Under the pieces are notes generated by a model. The model searched no databases, was not told where the DNA came from, and worked only from the letters and a program-made list of their open reading frames with translations. A stretch of 40,516 nucleotides of DNA from Methanosarcina sp. UBA293 (GTDB lineage: Archaea; Halobacteriota; Methanosarcinia; Methanosarcinales; Methanosarcinaceae). Of this stretch, positions 16,198-24,410 are shown one piece after another (position 1 is the stretch's first letter; every line of letters starts with the position of its first letter). Both the position numbers and the translations under genes were made by a program. The stretch lies in NCBI GenBank assembly GCA_002499445.1, contig DALS01000021.1, forward strand, positions 1-40,516, in the 5' to 3' direction.

Positions 16198-17751
16198 TCA
16201 AACTTGAAACGTAAAAACGTTTGATATTACCGGTGGTATAAGTATCATGCAGAGCCCTGAAATTCCTGATGTTAATCCCCCATAAAAAAAAAGTTTCCAA
16301 TTTTCTCCGCCTTCTACTATTTTTATTACAAGCGTGTTTGAAATTGTTAGAACAATCACTATGGATAAAGTAAACTTGTAAAGTTGGGGTATACTGTCAG
16401 CAACGTTAAACATGCTCATTCCCATCTCGGGAATGCCGTCCTGAATAGAAGTATAAGACTCACTCATTTTAGAAACCAATTCGCTAAATTTGGAAATCAT
16501 TTCTATAATAAGGATCAGAAGTCCTACCATAACAGCGTGTAGAGTTATGGCTAGACCCCGGAAGCTAGAACTGACAAGTTTCCTTTTCATCCTGAGAAGA
16601 ACAATTATAAGACTTGAGGCTGAGACTGTATTCCCTATTTCAGCCGGGTCTCCTCCAAGTTCAATTGCATCCGTAAAGATTCTGGAGCATCGGTTGATGA
16701 GTTCAGAACCTGTTTCTCCTATGAATTTTTCCCAGCAATGTTTCGACGTAAGTCCCATGGAAAGACCTGCATGTAATTCTTCGACTCCAGGTTTGAGACA
16801 GCCTATAGTTTCCTTGTCAAGGTCATCCATAGCATTTCGGATAGTAGTTCCTGTTGTTCCGGCAAGAGTACCCAGGGTTTTTATAAATGCAGGATAATTG
16901 GTATCTTTTTCATCAATATTTTTATCATCTAACATAGCAAAGAAGCCTATCGGAAATGTAAAGAAAGCTATTGCCAGTAGGATATACTGCAACTTTATTC
17001 CCATCAAAATTAGCACAATAAGGGAGATGGCACCTACTGGAAGCAAAGTCAGGCTAAGGAGCCTGATTATCTTTTGTTCCCTGGATTTTCTGACAAGGGT
17101 ATGTGCTTTCTTTTCAGCAGGAGCTACCTTGTATATGATGAAAAGAGCAAGCCCACATATAAAAACAGTCATTACTATAACTAGAAAAATAATGGTTTCC
17201 ATATTCTCTAGAGTATAAATCATGACTGAAACAAGAATTATTGTAACAACTAAAGTCAAGGATACCATCAAGGCAGTATACCCATCAGTCCATTTTTTCA
17301 AAGATTCGATACTTCTTTCGTATTCATTACAATATATTTCTTCCCTTGTGAGCTTTTCCTGTTTCAAAAATCTTTTCTCTGGCTCTCCAGATGAAAGAAT
17401 ATTCGACATTCGACCAAAGAACTTTGAAAGATATTCGTCTTTTAATCTCTGGGAGATGTATTTACAGGCTTTTGCATATGCGTATCCCCATTCTGAGGCA
17501 AGTATATGAATCAGTTTGAAATACTTTGAAGCTTCGTACTCTTTCTGGTACCCTGTATAACCAAAAATTCTGTCTCTCTCAATATCCGCAGTCGAGATCG
17601 CTGCCATATATGTAAGCAGGAAGAGGGTCTCATCACTAACTCTTTCAACGACTTTCGTGCTCTTTAATTTTCGAGCAAGACTAAAGTAGCCTTCAAATCC
17701 ATGCTTTGCAGCTTTTAATTTTAAGTACGAAATCTTCTCCTCAGGATTCAT
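16198..17751 (-). CDS. arlJ: Archaellum assembly membrane platform protein ArlJ (FlaJ)
   Basis: ArlJ is the polytopic membrane core on which the ArlI ATPase acts to assemble and rotate the archaellum; it is a homolog of TadC/PilC. The 517-residue protein has two groups of hydrophobic helices: about 155-205 and 230-280 in the first half and about 390-515 in the second. They flank a cytoplasmic, T2SF-type domain (FIKTLGTLAGTTGTTIRNAMDDLDKE and GGDPAEIGNTVSASSLIIVLLR). Its start overlaps the arlI stop by 4 bp. Confidence 0.93.
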   Translation of the reverse strand: MNPEEKISYLKLKAAKHGFEGYFSLARKLKSTKVVERVSDETLFLLTYMAAISTADIERDRIFGYTGYQKEYEASKYFKLIHILASEWGYAYAKACKYISQRLKDEYLSKFFGRMSNILSSGEPEKRFLKQEKLTREEIYCNEYERSIESLKKWTDGYTALMVSLTLVVTIILVSVMIYTLENMETIIFLVIVMTVFICGLALFIIYKVAPAEKKAHTLVRKSREQKIIRLLSLTLLPVGAISLIVLILMGIKLQYILLAIAFFTFPIGFFAMLDDKNIDEKDTNYPAFIKTLGTLAGTTGTTIRNAMDDLDKETIGCLKPGVEELHAGLSMGLTSKHCWEKFIGETGSELINRCSRIFTDAIELGGDPAEIGNTVSASSLIIVLLRMKRKLVSSSFRGLAITLHAVMVGLLILIIEMISKFSELVSKMSESYTSIQDGIPEMGMSMFNVADSIPQLYKFTLSIVIVLTISNTLVIKIVEGGENWKLFFYGGLTSGISGLCMILIPPVISNVFTFQV

Positions 17752-19562
17752 GAGGTTAATCCAGCCTCCTCAACCTGAATCAGTATCTTGAACAGATCAT
17801 AGAAGTTGGTAATTTTAGCTTGGTGAATCTTTCTGAGGATTTTTGCTCTTTTGTCAAGTTCTAAATAAATTCTTCTAGCTTGGTTTTCAGGAATTCCGAG
17901 ACGTGGAGCAATCTTTTGCTCAAGCAAATATGAGTTGTTCTTTCCTGTAAACTTGAAGGTATCTGTAGCAGGGTCCCATTTGAAGATATCCATAAAATTG
18001 AAAGCTTGATATACAGAATCATAGCCTACAATCTCATTTATACTAAGGATTCGCCTTCCCATTCCCTTCCCAGGTATATTTACTGCACTCTGGATGATTA
18101 CTACATTGAGGTTATCCACATAGTTCTTGGGAACGTTTATTGGGTCTCCTGTCAATCTCTGAATCAGTTTTTCAACTGATGCTGCGTGGAATGTGGACAT
18201 GACTGGGTGTCCTGTCTGCATAGCCTGAAAAGCAATATTGCCTTCCACTCCACGGATTTCCCCAATAATAATCTCATTAGGGCGCTGACGCAGGGCTGCT
18301 TTTAATAGGTCAAACATCGAGACGTCAGATGCGCTGTCATCTCTTGTAGTTCTGGTAACTTCTCTAGTCCAATTCTTATGTGGAACCTGTAATTCCGGAG
18401 TATCTTCAATAGAAACTATTTTTGACTCAGGGGGAAGAAAAGTAGTTATAGCATTCATTGTAGTTGTCTTTCCAGATGCCGTTTCTCCCGAAATAAAACA
18501 GTTCATCCCTGCCTTCAGCATCATCCACAAATATGCAGCCATTGTATAGTCAATTGTTCCAAAGTCAACAAGCTCGAGGATTGAGGTGGGAATTCCCATA
18601 AATTTCCTTATGGTAAAATTGCTTCCTCTTTTGGAGACATCTTCCCCAAAAACAATGTTTATTCTTGATCCATCGGGAAGAGATGCATCAACTATGGGGT
18701 CTCGGTAGGTGATTGGTTTCCCTACTTTTTCGGACATCTGTATGATAAAAGAGTTTAGTTCCTCGGTCTCCTGAAATGTAATTGCTGTTTTAAGGGACGA
18801 AAACACCTTGTGCTCGACAAAAACTCTCCCAAGCCCACTGCAACTTATATCTTCTATATTTGAGTCCAGCAGTAAAGGTTGAATCGTTCCCATCCCAAGC
18901 TTATCCCTGATCATTAGATATTCGATGGCTTTAAACTCATCAGGAGTTACGCGAATATTCTCCCGTTTTTTTGTTTTGAAGACGTTGCCAGCTCCATTTA
19001 AATTTCCTATAAATCTGGACTGCTGTTTGTTGTTTTTCTCTCTCTGGACCGTTTTTTTCTCATCAAGACCTTTACTTCTTTTGTCTGCCTTTTGTTTTGC
19101 ATTTTTGTCTATAGTGCAAACTTTCTTAAGGGCCTTTTTTAAAAGTATTTTCTTTTCTTCCGGATCTTTTGTATCAACATCTAGACTGCTTATAATGTCG
19201 ATAAGAGACTTTTCTACAGCCTCAAGCGTGCTATCCACATCCTGAAAAAGACAGGGTTCTATTGGGATGTAATAATTTCTTATATCTTCTTTATCAGGAT
19301 AGATGTGAATGGCAACTCCTTCTGCAACAGGATAGATAAGGTTTGGGCGCTTGATGCTTTTCATATCTCTTGAGATCTTTAAATGGAATTCAGGAATTTC
19401 TGTTTCTTCTAAAGGAAGTCTGCAGATATAATCGAGGATATGATGGTTTTCTTCCTTACCTACAAAATCCTGCAATTCTGAAGAAAGCATAGAACGAACA
19501 TCCTCTTTGGAACGCCTTCCATTTATCGGTGCAGGCAGTGGGTTAAAAGGTAGAGTTTCCAT
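17748..19562 (-). CDS. arlI: Archaellum motor/assembly ATPase ArlI (FlaI)
   Basis: ArlI is the hexameric type IV-like ATPase that powers archaellum assembly and rotation. In this 604-residue protein the Walker A is GETASGKT at 359-366, the Walker B region is EIIIGEIRG, and the Asp-box and His-box are recognisable (SIEDTPEL; GHPVMSTFHA). The N-terminal 200 residues include a Lys-rich linker (about 150-200, KKVCTIDKNAKQKADKRSKG) that is longer than in typical ArlI. The start ATG 19562 follows GAGGA. It is preceded by arlH (57 bp) and overlaps arlJ by 4 bp. Confidence 0.96.
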   Translation of the reverse strand: METLPFNPLPAPINGRRSKEDVRSMLSSELQDFVGKEENHHILDYICRLPLEETEIPEFHLKISRDMKSIKRPNLIYPVAEGVAIHIYPDKEDIRNYYIPIEPCLFQDVDSTLEAVEKSLIDIISSLDVDTKDPEEKKILLKKALKKVCTIDKNAKQKADKRSKGLDEKKTVQREKNNKQQSRFIGNLNGAGNVFKTKKRENIRVTPDEFKAIEYLMIRDKLGMGTIQPLLLDSNIEDISCSGLGRVFVEHKVFSSLKTAITFQETEELNSFIIQMSEKVGKPITYRDPIVDASLPDGSRINIVFGEDVSKRGSNFTIRKFMGIPTSILELVDFGTIDYTMAAYLWMMLKAGMNCFISGETASGKTTTMNAITTFLPPESKIVSIEDTPELQVPHKNWTREVTRTTRDDSASDVSMFDLLKAALRQRPNEIIIGEIRGVEGNIAFQAMQTGHPVMSTFHAASVEKLIQRLTGDPINVPKNYVDNLNVVIIQSAVNIPGKGMGRRILSINEIVGYDSVYQAFNFMDIFKWDPATDTFKFTGKNNSYLLEQKIAPRLGIPENQARRIYLELDKRAKILRKIHQAKITNFYDLFKILIQVEEAGLTS

Positions 19563-19619
19563 TTTTTAATCCTCACTAGGATCTCTTTTCGGAAATTATT
19601 TTTCTGGATAATTTTAGTT

Positions 19620-20477
19620 TCATATTTTGACCTTTGAGACCGGAATAATCTTTAGCCCGGAATCACTGTCAACATTAAAACTTAACATATTTCCAGTAAT
19701 TTTTCTGGCACCTCTCAACTTCTGAATCTCCAGGGTATTTATCAACTTGTCTCCTACCTGTTCAATTCTCAGTTCAAGGCATGTATCGCAAGTTGATCTT
19801 AGTCTATGAAGCACTTGTTTGGGGAAGGTATACCCATGAACACTTATAAGAATGGTTTTTCCCTTATCACAAAGTTTTACACATCCTGTAAAAAAGTTTA
19901 ATAGGGCATTTTCAGAAGCACTAACCGCTAAAATAGTTAAAGAATCAATCAGGATCAGATCTTCTTCACATTGCTCTACGCATTCGAGCAGTGTCTGTAG
20001 CAATTTTTCACTTAGTTCGCGATTTTCTTCAACATAACTTGCGTTTATTTCGAAAATCTTCGATCTCCCTAATATGAAATAATCTGAAATATCCAGATTC
20101 AGGCTTTCCATGTTATTCAGCAAGTTTTTGGAGGTTTTTTCAGTTGTTAGAGCTAAAGCTTTTTTATCCTGATTGAGAGCTCCCCACATAATCTGCTGCA
20201 TTAAAACAGATTTCCCACTATCTTTTTCCCCTTCGAGAAGGCATAGTGAACCTACAGGTATGCCTCCTTCCAGTTTCCTATCAATTTCTAGATTTCCTGA
20301 AGATATAAATTCCAAGGGTTTTTCCTTTTCAATTTCCGGATTATCTGATGTCTCTCCATGCTTTTCACTTTCCAGATTGCCTAGTGTTTCTTCATTTTTA
20401 GCTTCTGGATTTCCTGGTATCTCTTCATAAACTGCTTCATTTTCAAGAAATAATCTCTCTCCCGTGTTTTCTCCCAT
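19620..20477 (-). CDS. arlH: Archaellum regulatory ATPase ArlH (FlaH)
   Basis: ArlH is a KaiC/RecA-like ATP-binding protein that docks on ArlI. The core has Walker A GEKDSGKS at 83-90 and Walker B DLILIDSLTIL. The 285-residue protein carries an acidic N-terminal extension of about 50 residues made of near-repeats (NPEAKNEETLGNLESEKHGE, DNPEIEKEKPLE) ahead of the usual ArlH start (SGNLEIDRKLEGGIPVGS). The extension looks disordered. ATG 20477 is preceded by AAGGAGAGAG. A 111-bp spacer separates it from arlF. Confidence 0.93.
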   Translation of the reverse strand: MGENTGERLFLENEAVYEEIPGNPEAKNEETLGNLESEKHGETSDNPEIEKEKPLEFISSGNLEIDRKLEGGIPVGSLCLLEGEKDSGKSVLMQQIMWGALNQDKKALALTTEKTSKNLLNNMESLNLDISDYFILGRSKIFEINASYVEENRELSEKLLQTLLECVEQCEEDLILIDSLTILAVSASENALLNFFTGCVKLCDKGKTILISVHGYTFPKQVLHRLRSTCDTCLELRIEQVGDKLINTLEIQKLRGARKITGNMLSFNVDSDSGLKIIPVSKVKI

Positions 20478-20588
20478 ATTCTCTCTCCTTTTTTCAGAGA
20501 TTTCCTGATTTTTTTATCTCCTCAGTTCATCCAATTTAGCTCACTAACTCAGCCTGAATATTCAGGACTACGGAAACCGTCATTTAGT

Positions 20589-21101
20589 TCATGCATTAAA
20601 ATATCCTGAAGTCTTTACTCCGTTTGGGGCTGTTACCATAATCCAGTTTACACTCTCTTTTTTCAGAGGATCTTCGAGCAGGATCTTTAATTCCATCTCT
20701 TCACCAGGGTCAAAGATTCCAGGATTTACCAGATCTGGACTGATACTTCTCACAGTCCATCTGCTTTGTGAGGTGCTTGTATCTTCCTGGTAAGGTATCC
20801 ATATCGTTTTTGCAGTGCCGGATGTGTTTGAGTACTTAACGATCACGTCAATGTAATCATAGTCTCCTATCTTTATGGAGCCTGTATTATTCAAGGATAC
20901 GAAAACTTCGGATTCATCCACGTAAATGTTTGTAATCTTTATTCCTGTTTTCAATATCTCATCCTTATTTTCCTGCATTTCAATTACTGAATTTGCAAGA
21001 AGGTCTGCCATGTAAAACCCTCCGTATGAGCAGACATAAAATGTCAGGAGAAGAATTGCAACCGAGATAATTGATGCAATAACTGTTCCGAATCCCATCA
21101 T
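20589..21101 (-). CDS. arlF: Archaellum stator protein ArlF (FlaF)
   Basis: ArlF and ArlG form a periplasmic stator-like complex; ArlF is an N-terminally anchored beta-sandwich that binds S-layer in Sulfolobus. This 170-residue protein begins MMGFGTVIASIISVAILLLT, a single membrane helix at about 8-33, followed by a beta-rich region (ITNIYVDESEVFVSLNNTGS). The start overlaps the arlG stop by one base. The MGF opening and the beta domain favour F over G, but the two families are distantly related and the assignment is by pattern. Confidence 0.85.
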   Translation of the reverse strand: MMGFGTVIASIISVAILLLTFYVCSYGGFYMADLLANSVIEMQENKDEILKTGIKITNIYVDESEVFVSLNNTGSIKIGDYDYIDVIVKYSNTSGTAKTIWIPYQEDTSTSQSRWTVRSISPDLVNPGIFDPGEEMELKILLEDPLKKESVNWIMVTAPNGVKTSGYFNA

Positions 21102-21592
21102 TACACCGTAAAATAGGTCTCTTTCGAAACCCCGTTGTAGACGCTGAATTTAATGAAATACTTCTCTCCACTGACAGGTATATCAGCCGGTTTTAATTTT
21201 ATCTTAAGCGTTTCTCCTTTGTCCCAGTTATCGTCATTGCTCTGCTCTATAGAATAATTCCAGCAAGGAGTCAGGCTTCCGTTTTCACCATATGATATCC
21301 TTTCAAAGTTTCCGGACTTGCCAAAAAAAAGGTCAGATCTGGGAATCAAACCAGAAGATATTCCCTTAGGTCCTACGTTTTTAACCCATATATGAACCTC
21401 AGAGCCTCCAGCAGCAGTTGCTTGATGCAAAATCTCCACATCTGTTAGGATCTGGTCTCCCATTGAGTTGGCACGACTGATTAAAGGGTCTCCTGCAGAA
21501 ATTACAGTCGGATAGACCGCAGAAGCAAATCCAAATACACAGACAATGGATGCTATTGTTAGAATAGCAGAGCTTATCGTATCCCCACTCAC
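21101..21592 (-). CDS. arlG: Archaellum stator protein ArlG (FlaG)
   Basis: A 163-residue protein with one N-terminal membrane helix (SSAILTIASIVCVFGFASAV) and a beta-sandwich domain beginning TDVEILH and ending VYNGVSKETYFTV. The TDVEI segment after the helix and the VKNVGPKGI phrase fit ArlG. It directly precedes arlF with a one-base overlap, as expected for the stator pair. Upstream lies a spacer of 345 bp, so it may have its own promoter. Confidence 0.83.
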   Translation of the reverse strand: MSGDTISSAILTIASIVCVFGFASAVYPTVISAGDPLISRANSMGDQILTDVEILHQATAAGGSEVHIWVKNVGPKGISSGLIPRSDLFFGKSGNFERISYGENGSLTPCWNYSIEQSNDDNWDKGETLKIKLKPADIPVSGEKYFIKFSVYNGVSKETYFTV

Positions 21593-21937
21593 CTTTTCGA
21601 CCTCCCGCTTTAACTTTATTTAGTCTCCTCTGATTAGTTTGAATGAACTGATACCAGTTAGGGTAATAGTAATTATGTCAGCTCGTTTATATTAAAAATA
21701 TTCTTTATATTAGTAACACTAATTATGTCGGACAACGACTGTTATTTCACATAAAATTTACTTAAGTTATTTAACATTAATAACAATTAATTGATATTAA
21801 TTAATGTTAATTGATATTAATTGGAACAGCTAATTCGGTTTTTCAGTTGACTCTTTACTGACTCTTTACTAGTACTTTAAGTTGAAAACAAGCCCTCTTC
21901 TTTATTCCCCTCTCCAGCCTGAAACTTAATAAGTCGG
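21593..21937. other. Spacer inside the archaellum operon with AT-rich repeats
   Basis: No gene is seen. At 21789-21822 the phrase aattgatattaatt occurs twice with a 20-bp period, and related taacaattaa and taatgttaa segments surround it. The unit is nearly palindromic (attaat-tgat-attaat). The position just upstream of arlG suggests a secondary promoter or operator, which is inference. Confidence 0.5.
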
Positions 21938-22519
21938 CTAAACTTTACTTTTTAGTCCGCATGGGTTAAGGATGGCATTCAATTGGGCAAGCACAGTAAT
22001 ATTATCTTTCATGTTGACTATTCCTTTTCCCTCGGGCTCTTCAATTGGAAGGCTTGTGATATTCTCTATAACACATTTAGCTTTTTCCGGAAGGTGTCCA
22101 GTAAGTGAATAGAGATTAAGCAGAACTCTAAGGTTGCTGTGCCCTACTGTCCTGACAGCATAATCCACCCAGCGCATAAGTTCAATCAGGGCAAAGGTAT
22201 CTATTTTCCGGACCTGGTTTTCAGGCTCAATAGCCTGCACTGTTTCCTGTCGTGGTTTGTTTTTTTCAGGAACTTCATCCGGACAAATATCATTAGCCGA
22301 TTCCTGGGCGATTTCTTTATTATTTTCATTCTCGAACTCGGCTTCCGGAAAATCTGTCTCAAGCCCCGAAACTCCATATTTCTGGATATTGTAGAAGGGA
22401 TTTTCATTTCTGTTTACAAGGTCTCTTATGTCCACAAGTAACCCCTTGATCTCCCCTTTTACGACTTTAAGTTCAGTTTCAAATTCCTCTATCTTTTTAT
22501 CCAGTTCCATATTATTCAC
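21938..22519 (-). CDS. Archaellum switch protein, fused ArlC-ArlE type
   Basis: ArlC/D/E proteins form the cytoplasmic switch ring and receive the chemotaxis signal through CheF. Residues 1-45 read as an ArlC-like helix ending NPFYN. After an acidic linker (about 50-100), residues 105-193 match the ArlD/E domain (ALIELMRWVDYAVRTVGHSNLRVLLNLYSLTGHLPEKAK). One protein of 193 aa therefore covers both parts, as in the haloarchaeal FlaCE fusion. It lies 71 bp downstream of the archaellin gene. Confidence 0.85.
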   Translation of the reverse strand: MNNMELDKKIEEFETELKVVKGEIKGLLVDIRDLVNRNENPFYNIQKYGVSGLETDFPEAEFENENNKEIAQESANDICPDEVPEKNKPRQETVQAIEPENQVRKIDTFALIELMRWVDYAVRTVGHSNLRVLLNLYSLTGHLPEKAKCVIENITSLPIEEPEGKGIVNMKDNITVLAQLNAILNPCGLKSKV

Positions 22520-22590
22520 CTTAATGAAAAATGAAATTTCTTCATTTCCATATAAAAGAAAGGGGGAAGTTCCCCCTTAATCTCTTTGAA

Positions 22591-23178
22591 TTACTTCAGA
22601 ACCATTACCTTATCAATCTGTGCTGGAGTTACTCTTGTTACCGGAACAATTGCGCCTACCTTCGGTTTTATCTCAATCCTGAATTCTCTGTTTGCCGCCT
22701 GGTCTTTAGTGCCCTTAAGCATTGAGTCACCAGGGATAGTAATATTTAATTGCACTTTCTCATGCTGTTCTAGAACTGAGTCACCATTGTTGTTCCCTAC
22801 AAATACCTTCTCCCATTCCGTGCTTTGAACGTATGTAGAATTGTCTGCGTAGCTTACCACCATCATTCCTACAGAACTATCATTTCCTATATCCACAGGA
22901 GACTGCCCTGCTGTGAGCTGAAGGGTGACAATAATCTGATCTACTTTTGAATTTCCACCTTTTGCGATCACGTCACCTGCAAGTTCAACGGAAGAAGTAG
23001 TCTGTCTGATACCCTCATCGATGGTTTTTTTGGCGGTATCGGAGGTAGTAAACCCTGCTCCGAGCACTACATAGGAGAACACTGCTGCCACAACTACGAA
23101 AGCGGTCAGCACAATTGCTGATTCGAGCCCTGTGAAAGCTCTATCGTTTTTTCTAAAAATACTAAACCTTTTTTTCAT
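22591..23178 (-). CDS. arlB: Archaellin (major archaellum filament protein)
   Basis: A 195-residue archaellin. The class III signal peptide is MKKRFSIFRKNDRA, cut before FTGLESAIVLTAFVVVAAVF, with Gly at +3 and Glu at +5 of the mature protein, as the ArlK/FlaK peptidase requires. The hydrophobic helix forms the filament core. The outer beta domain has three N-glycosylation sequons (N99, N113, N145). It is the only archaellin in the operon. ATG 23178 follows GAGGAGTGA, and a TATA box lies about 33-41 bp upstream. Confidence 0.95.
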   Translation of the reverse strand: MKKRFSIFRKNDRAFTGLESAIVLTAFVVVAAVFSYVVLGAGFTTSDTAKKTIDEGIRQTTSSVELAGDVIAKGGNSKVDQIIVTLQLTAGQSPVDIGNDSSVGMMVVSYADNSTYVQSTEWEKVFVGNNNGDSVLEQHEKVQLNITIPGDSMLKGTKDQAANREFRIEIKPKVGAIVPVTRVTPAQIDKVMVLK

Positions 23179-23210
23179 TCGTTTTCACTCCTCATTTTTC
23201 ATTTTGAATG

Positions 23211-23222
23211 AAAATATATAGA
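23211..23222 (-). promoter_or_regulatory. TATA box of the archaellum operon
   Basis: On the minus strand, ctctatatattt lies 33-44 bp before ATG 23178. Transcription would then begin roughly 10-15 nt before the start codon, leaving room for the GAGGAGTGA ribosome site. It is the best promoter candidate for the arlB-led operon. Confidence 0.6.
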
Positions 23223-23558
23223 GAAACTAAAGGGCCAAGTTGTCAATGCCTGTATTCCCATGTTTAAATCGAAGTATGCCGATAAAAGCTTGAGATCTTC
23301 AGGAATCTATTTCGTGACCTATTAATAACCCCATACACACACCCAAAATTTACAGGGGGTAAATAGTAACTTCCTATTTATTAACTTTTCTAAATAATTT
23401 TCAATATAGTTTATAAAAATCCTCGTTAAATAATAATGATATGTCTTTATTATAATTAGTAAGCTATTTTTATGTTCAATCTGAAAACGTTAAAAAAGTA
23501 ATATCTAGAAAACAGATTCAACAAAATAGAAATTCAACAAAAATAGAAAGAGGAAAGT
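23223..23558. other. Spacer between korB and the archaellin gene
   Basis: The rest of this spacer is AT-rich and has no gene or strong repeat. The korB stop and the archaellin promoter bound it, so korB and the archaellum operon are probably separate transcription units on the same strand. Confidence 0.5.
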
Positions 23559-24410
23559 TTAATAAAATTTTTCAATCTCGTGCTTTACTTCTTCAAGAGA
23601 AAACTTCTGCCTTACAAGCGGCTTCTCCTGAATTGCAGGCACTCTTTCCTCAAAGATTTCACGCTCATATTTATAAAAAATTCCATTTGGGATTTTATCT
23701 CCCCATTCCAGGGATTTCTCAAATGCCTTATTACGGTTGTAAGGGTCATAGTCATCCCCAAGCCTGTAAACCCTATCCCGGTACCATTTAAATGTATTTA
23801 TCTTGTTAAATGTAACACAGGGTTGAAGAATATCAAGAAGAGCAAAGCCCTTATGCTTTATGGCAGCTTTCATAAGTTCTTTAAGGTGCTCCTGATCGCC
23901 TGCAAAACCCCTGGCTACGAAGCTGCAGTTCTGGGAAATCGCCATAGCAAGTGGATTCATGGCTTCCTGAAGCACACCATAAGGCTGAATTGTTGTGTAG
24001 GTCCCCTCGGCTGTAGTAGGAGATGCCTGCCCCTTGGTTAGTCCGTAAATCTGGTTATTGTGCACAAATAGGGAAATATTAGGATTTCTTCGGATTGTAT
24101 GGAGGAAATGGTTTCCTCCTTCTCCATAGCAATCTCCATCTCCTGCAACTGCGATTACATGAAGGGAGTGGTTGGCAAGCTTTGCAGCCGTAGCCACAGG
24201 CAGGGTTCTTCCATGCAGCCCATTAAAGGTATGGCATTTAATATAATGGGGCAATTTTCCAGCCTGCCCTATCCCCGAAACCACAAGGACTTCCCAGGGC
24301 TCGATTCCAAGTTCAATAAGTGCCTGTTTGATGGTTGAAAGAATTTGAAAATTTCCGCACCCAGGGCACCAGGCTGGAACCTGACTTTTATAATCTTCAG
24401 ATGTAGGCAT
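23559..24410 (-). CDS. korB: 2-Oxoacid:ferredoxin oxidoreductase, beta subunit
   Basis: The TPP-binding subunit of a 2-oxoacid:ferredoxin oxidoreductase (283 aa), which reversibly couples oxidative decarboxylation of a 2-oxoacid, probably 2-oxoglutarate, to ferredoxin reduction. AWCPGCGNF near residue 13 supplies Cys of the family Fe-S site. The TPP motif GDGDCYGEGGNHFLH and VHNNQIYGLTKGQASPTT are typical. It overlaps korA by 14 bp. No separate delta (ferredoxin) subunit is nearby, as in the two-subunit class. The exact substrate is inferred from family resemblance only. Confidence 0.92.
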   Translation of the reverse strand: MPTSEDYKSQVPAWCPGCGNFQILSTIKQALIELGIEPWEVLVVSGIGQAGKLPHYIKCHTFNGLHGRTLPVATAAKLANHSLHVIAVAGDGDCYGEGGNHFLHTIRRNPNISLFVHNNQIYGLTKGQASPTTAEGTYTTIQPYGVLQEAMNPLAMAISQNCSFVARGFAGDQEHLKELMKAAIKHKGFALLDILQPCVTFNKINTFKWYRDRVYRLGDDYDPYNRNKAFEKSLEWGDKIPNGIFYKYEREIFEERVPAIQEKPLVRQKFSLEEVKHEIEKFY

